Origin: Acinetobacter lwoffii
GTDB taxonomy: Bacteria > Pseudomonadota > Gammaproteobacteria > Pseudomonadales > Moraxellaceae
NCBI RefSeq assembly: GCF_002321025.1
Contig: NZ_DCLL01000043.1
Span: 1-23,084 of the forward strand
Reading direction: 5' to 3'
Length of the DNA stretch: 23,084 bases
Position numbers and translations under genes: made by a program. Below the pieces are notes generated by a model. The model had not been told where the DNA came from. It saw only the letters and a program-made list of their open reading frames with translations, and ran no database searches. Positions 22,908 through 23,084 of the stretch are shown piece after piece; position 1 is the stretch's first letter, and every line of letters begins with the position of its first letter.

Positions 22908-23084
22908 TTATTTGGCTTTACGCTCTTTCTCGATCAGGTAATTCACCACCTGAATGACTTTGGCATCATTACCCTGCACAATATATTTACCATTCACGGT
23001 CACTGCCGGAACACCACTTAACTGATACTGAGCAGCCAGATTTTTGGCTTGGGCAATTTTCGAAGTGATCGGGAAAGATTTATA
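22908..23084 (-). CDS. DsbA-like thiol:disulfide oxidoreductase, C-terminal part
   Basis: Only the last 58 residues are in the window; the gene runs off the right edge. The frame (YKSFPITSKIAQAKNL..., ending EKERKAK) contains SGVPAVTVNGKYIV. This is the cis-proline loop and following strand of the DsbA thioredoxin fold (compare RGVPAMFVNGKY in E. coli DsbA). The upstream AQAKNLAAQYQL helix also fits. The CxxC active site and signal peptide would lie outside the window. If it is DsbA, the product would introduce disulfides in periplasmic proteins. A DsbA-type paralogue cannot be excluded. The stop codon is 20 bases from the palindromic terminator. Confidence 0.8.
   Translation of the reverse strand, partial: YKSFPITSKIAQAKNLAAQYQLSGVPAVTVNGKYIVQGNDAKVIQVVNYLIEKERKAK

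Noticed and set aside
1..23084. Mobile elements, CRISPR arrays, prophage, tRNA genes, or a new defence or biosynthetic cluster
   Set aside because: No transposase, integrase, terminal repeats, regularly spaced repeats or tRNA-like folds were found; genes are conserved chromosomal ones in normal order.

Overview
The window is a stretch of conserved chromosome that looks like Acinetobacter or a close Moraxellaceae relative. The evidence is the gene content and order (dapA - short BamC-like lipoprotein - purC, and rarA, murJ and ampD, nadC, rph nearby), the moderately AT-rich composition with very AT-rich intergenic regions, and A-stem-loop-U terminators between genes. No insertion sequence, prophage, CRISPR array, tRNA or rRNA gene was found, and no gene cluster here looks like a new defence, secretion or biosynthetic system. 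The genus is an inference from protein and synteny recognition.

Layout. 1-1.1 kb: an SCP2 lipid-binding-domain protein and a small three-helix membrane protein, both on the minus strand. 1.5-4.0 kb: serB, divergent from a two-helix membrane protein that resembles enterobacterial Smp/YtjB but carries a long extra cytoplasmic domain. 4.1-9.6 kb (all minus): ppk1 with a candidate Pho box promoter, a BASS-family transporter, the nicotinamidase pncA and an MhpT-like MFS transporter. 9.6-10.3 kb: a 0.7 kb AT-rich non-coding stretch. 10.3-12.6 kb (plus): dapA, a shortened BamC and purC, with an intrinsic terminator between bamC and purC. 12.6-12.9 kb: a gap holding the best novel candidate, a small RNA with its own promoter-like boxes, a C-rich loop and a strand-specific terminator. 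12.9-17.0 kb: rarA (minus), a PAS-PAS-GGDEF-EAL protein (plus) and a YcgN-type cysteine-cluster protein (minus). 17.2-19.7 kb: a tiny DUF1328 membrane protein, then ampD and murJ (minus). 19.9-23.1 kb: nadC (plus), a small Asp/Arg-rich lipoprotein (minus), rph (minus), a FabR/DesT-like TetR regulator (plus) and the 3' end of a dsbA-like gene (minus) cut by the window edge.

Functional links are those of housekeeping. dapA, murJ and ampD serve peptidoglycan precursor synthesis, flipping and recycling. bamC serves outer-membrane protein assembly. pncA and nadC feed NAD synthesis. purC and serB make purines and serine. ppk1 stores phosphate as polyphosphate, and the PAS-GGDEF-EAL protein handles cyclic di-GMP. 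The most useful leads are regulatory: the sRNA candidate at about 12732-12867, the Pho-type promoter of ppk1, the bamC/purC terminator that overlaps a stop codon, and several unexplained dyads and direct repeats in long intergenic regions.
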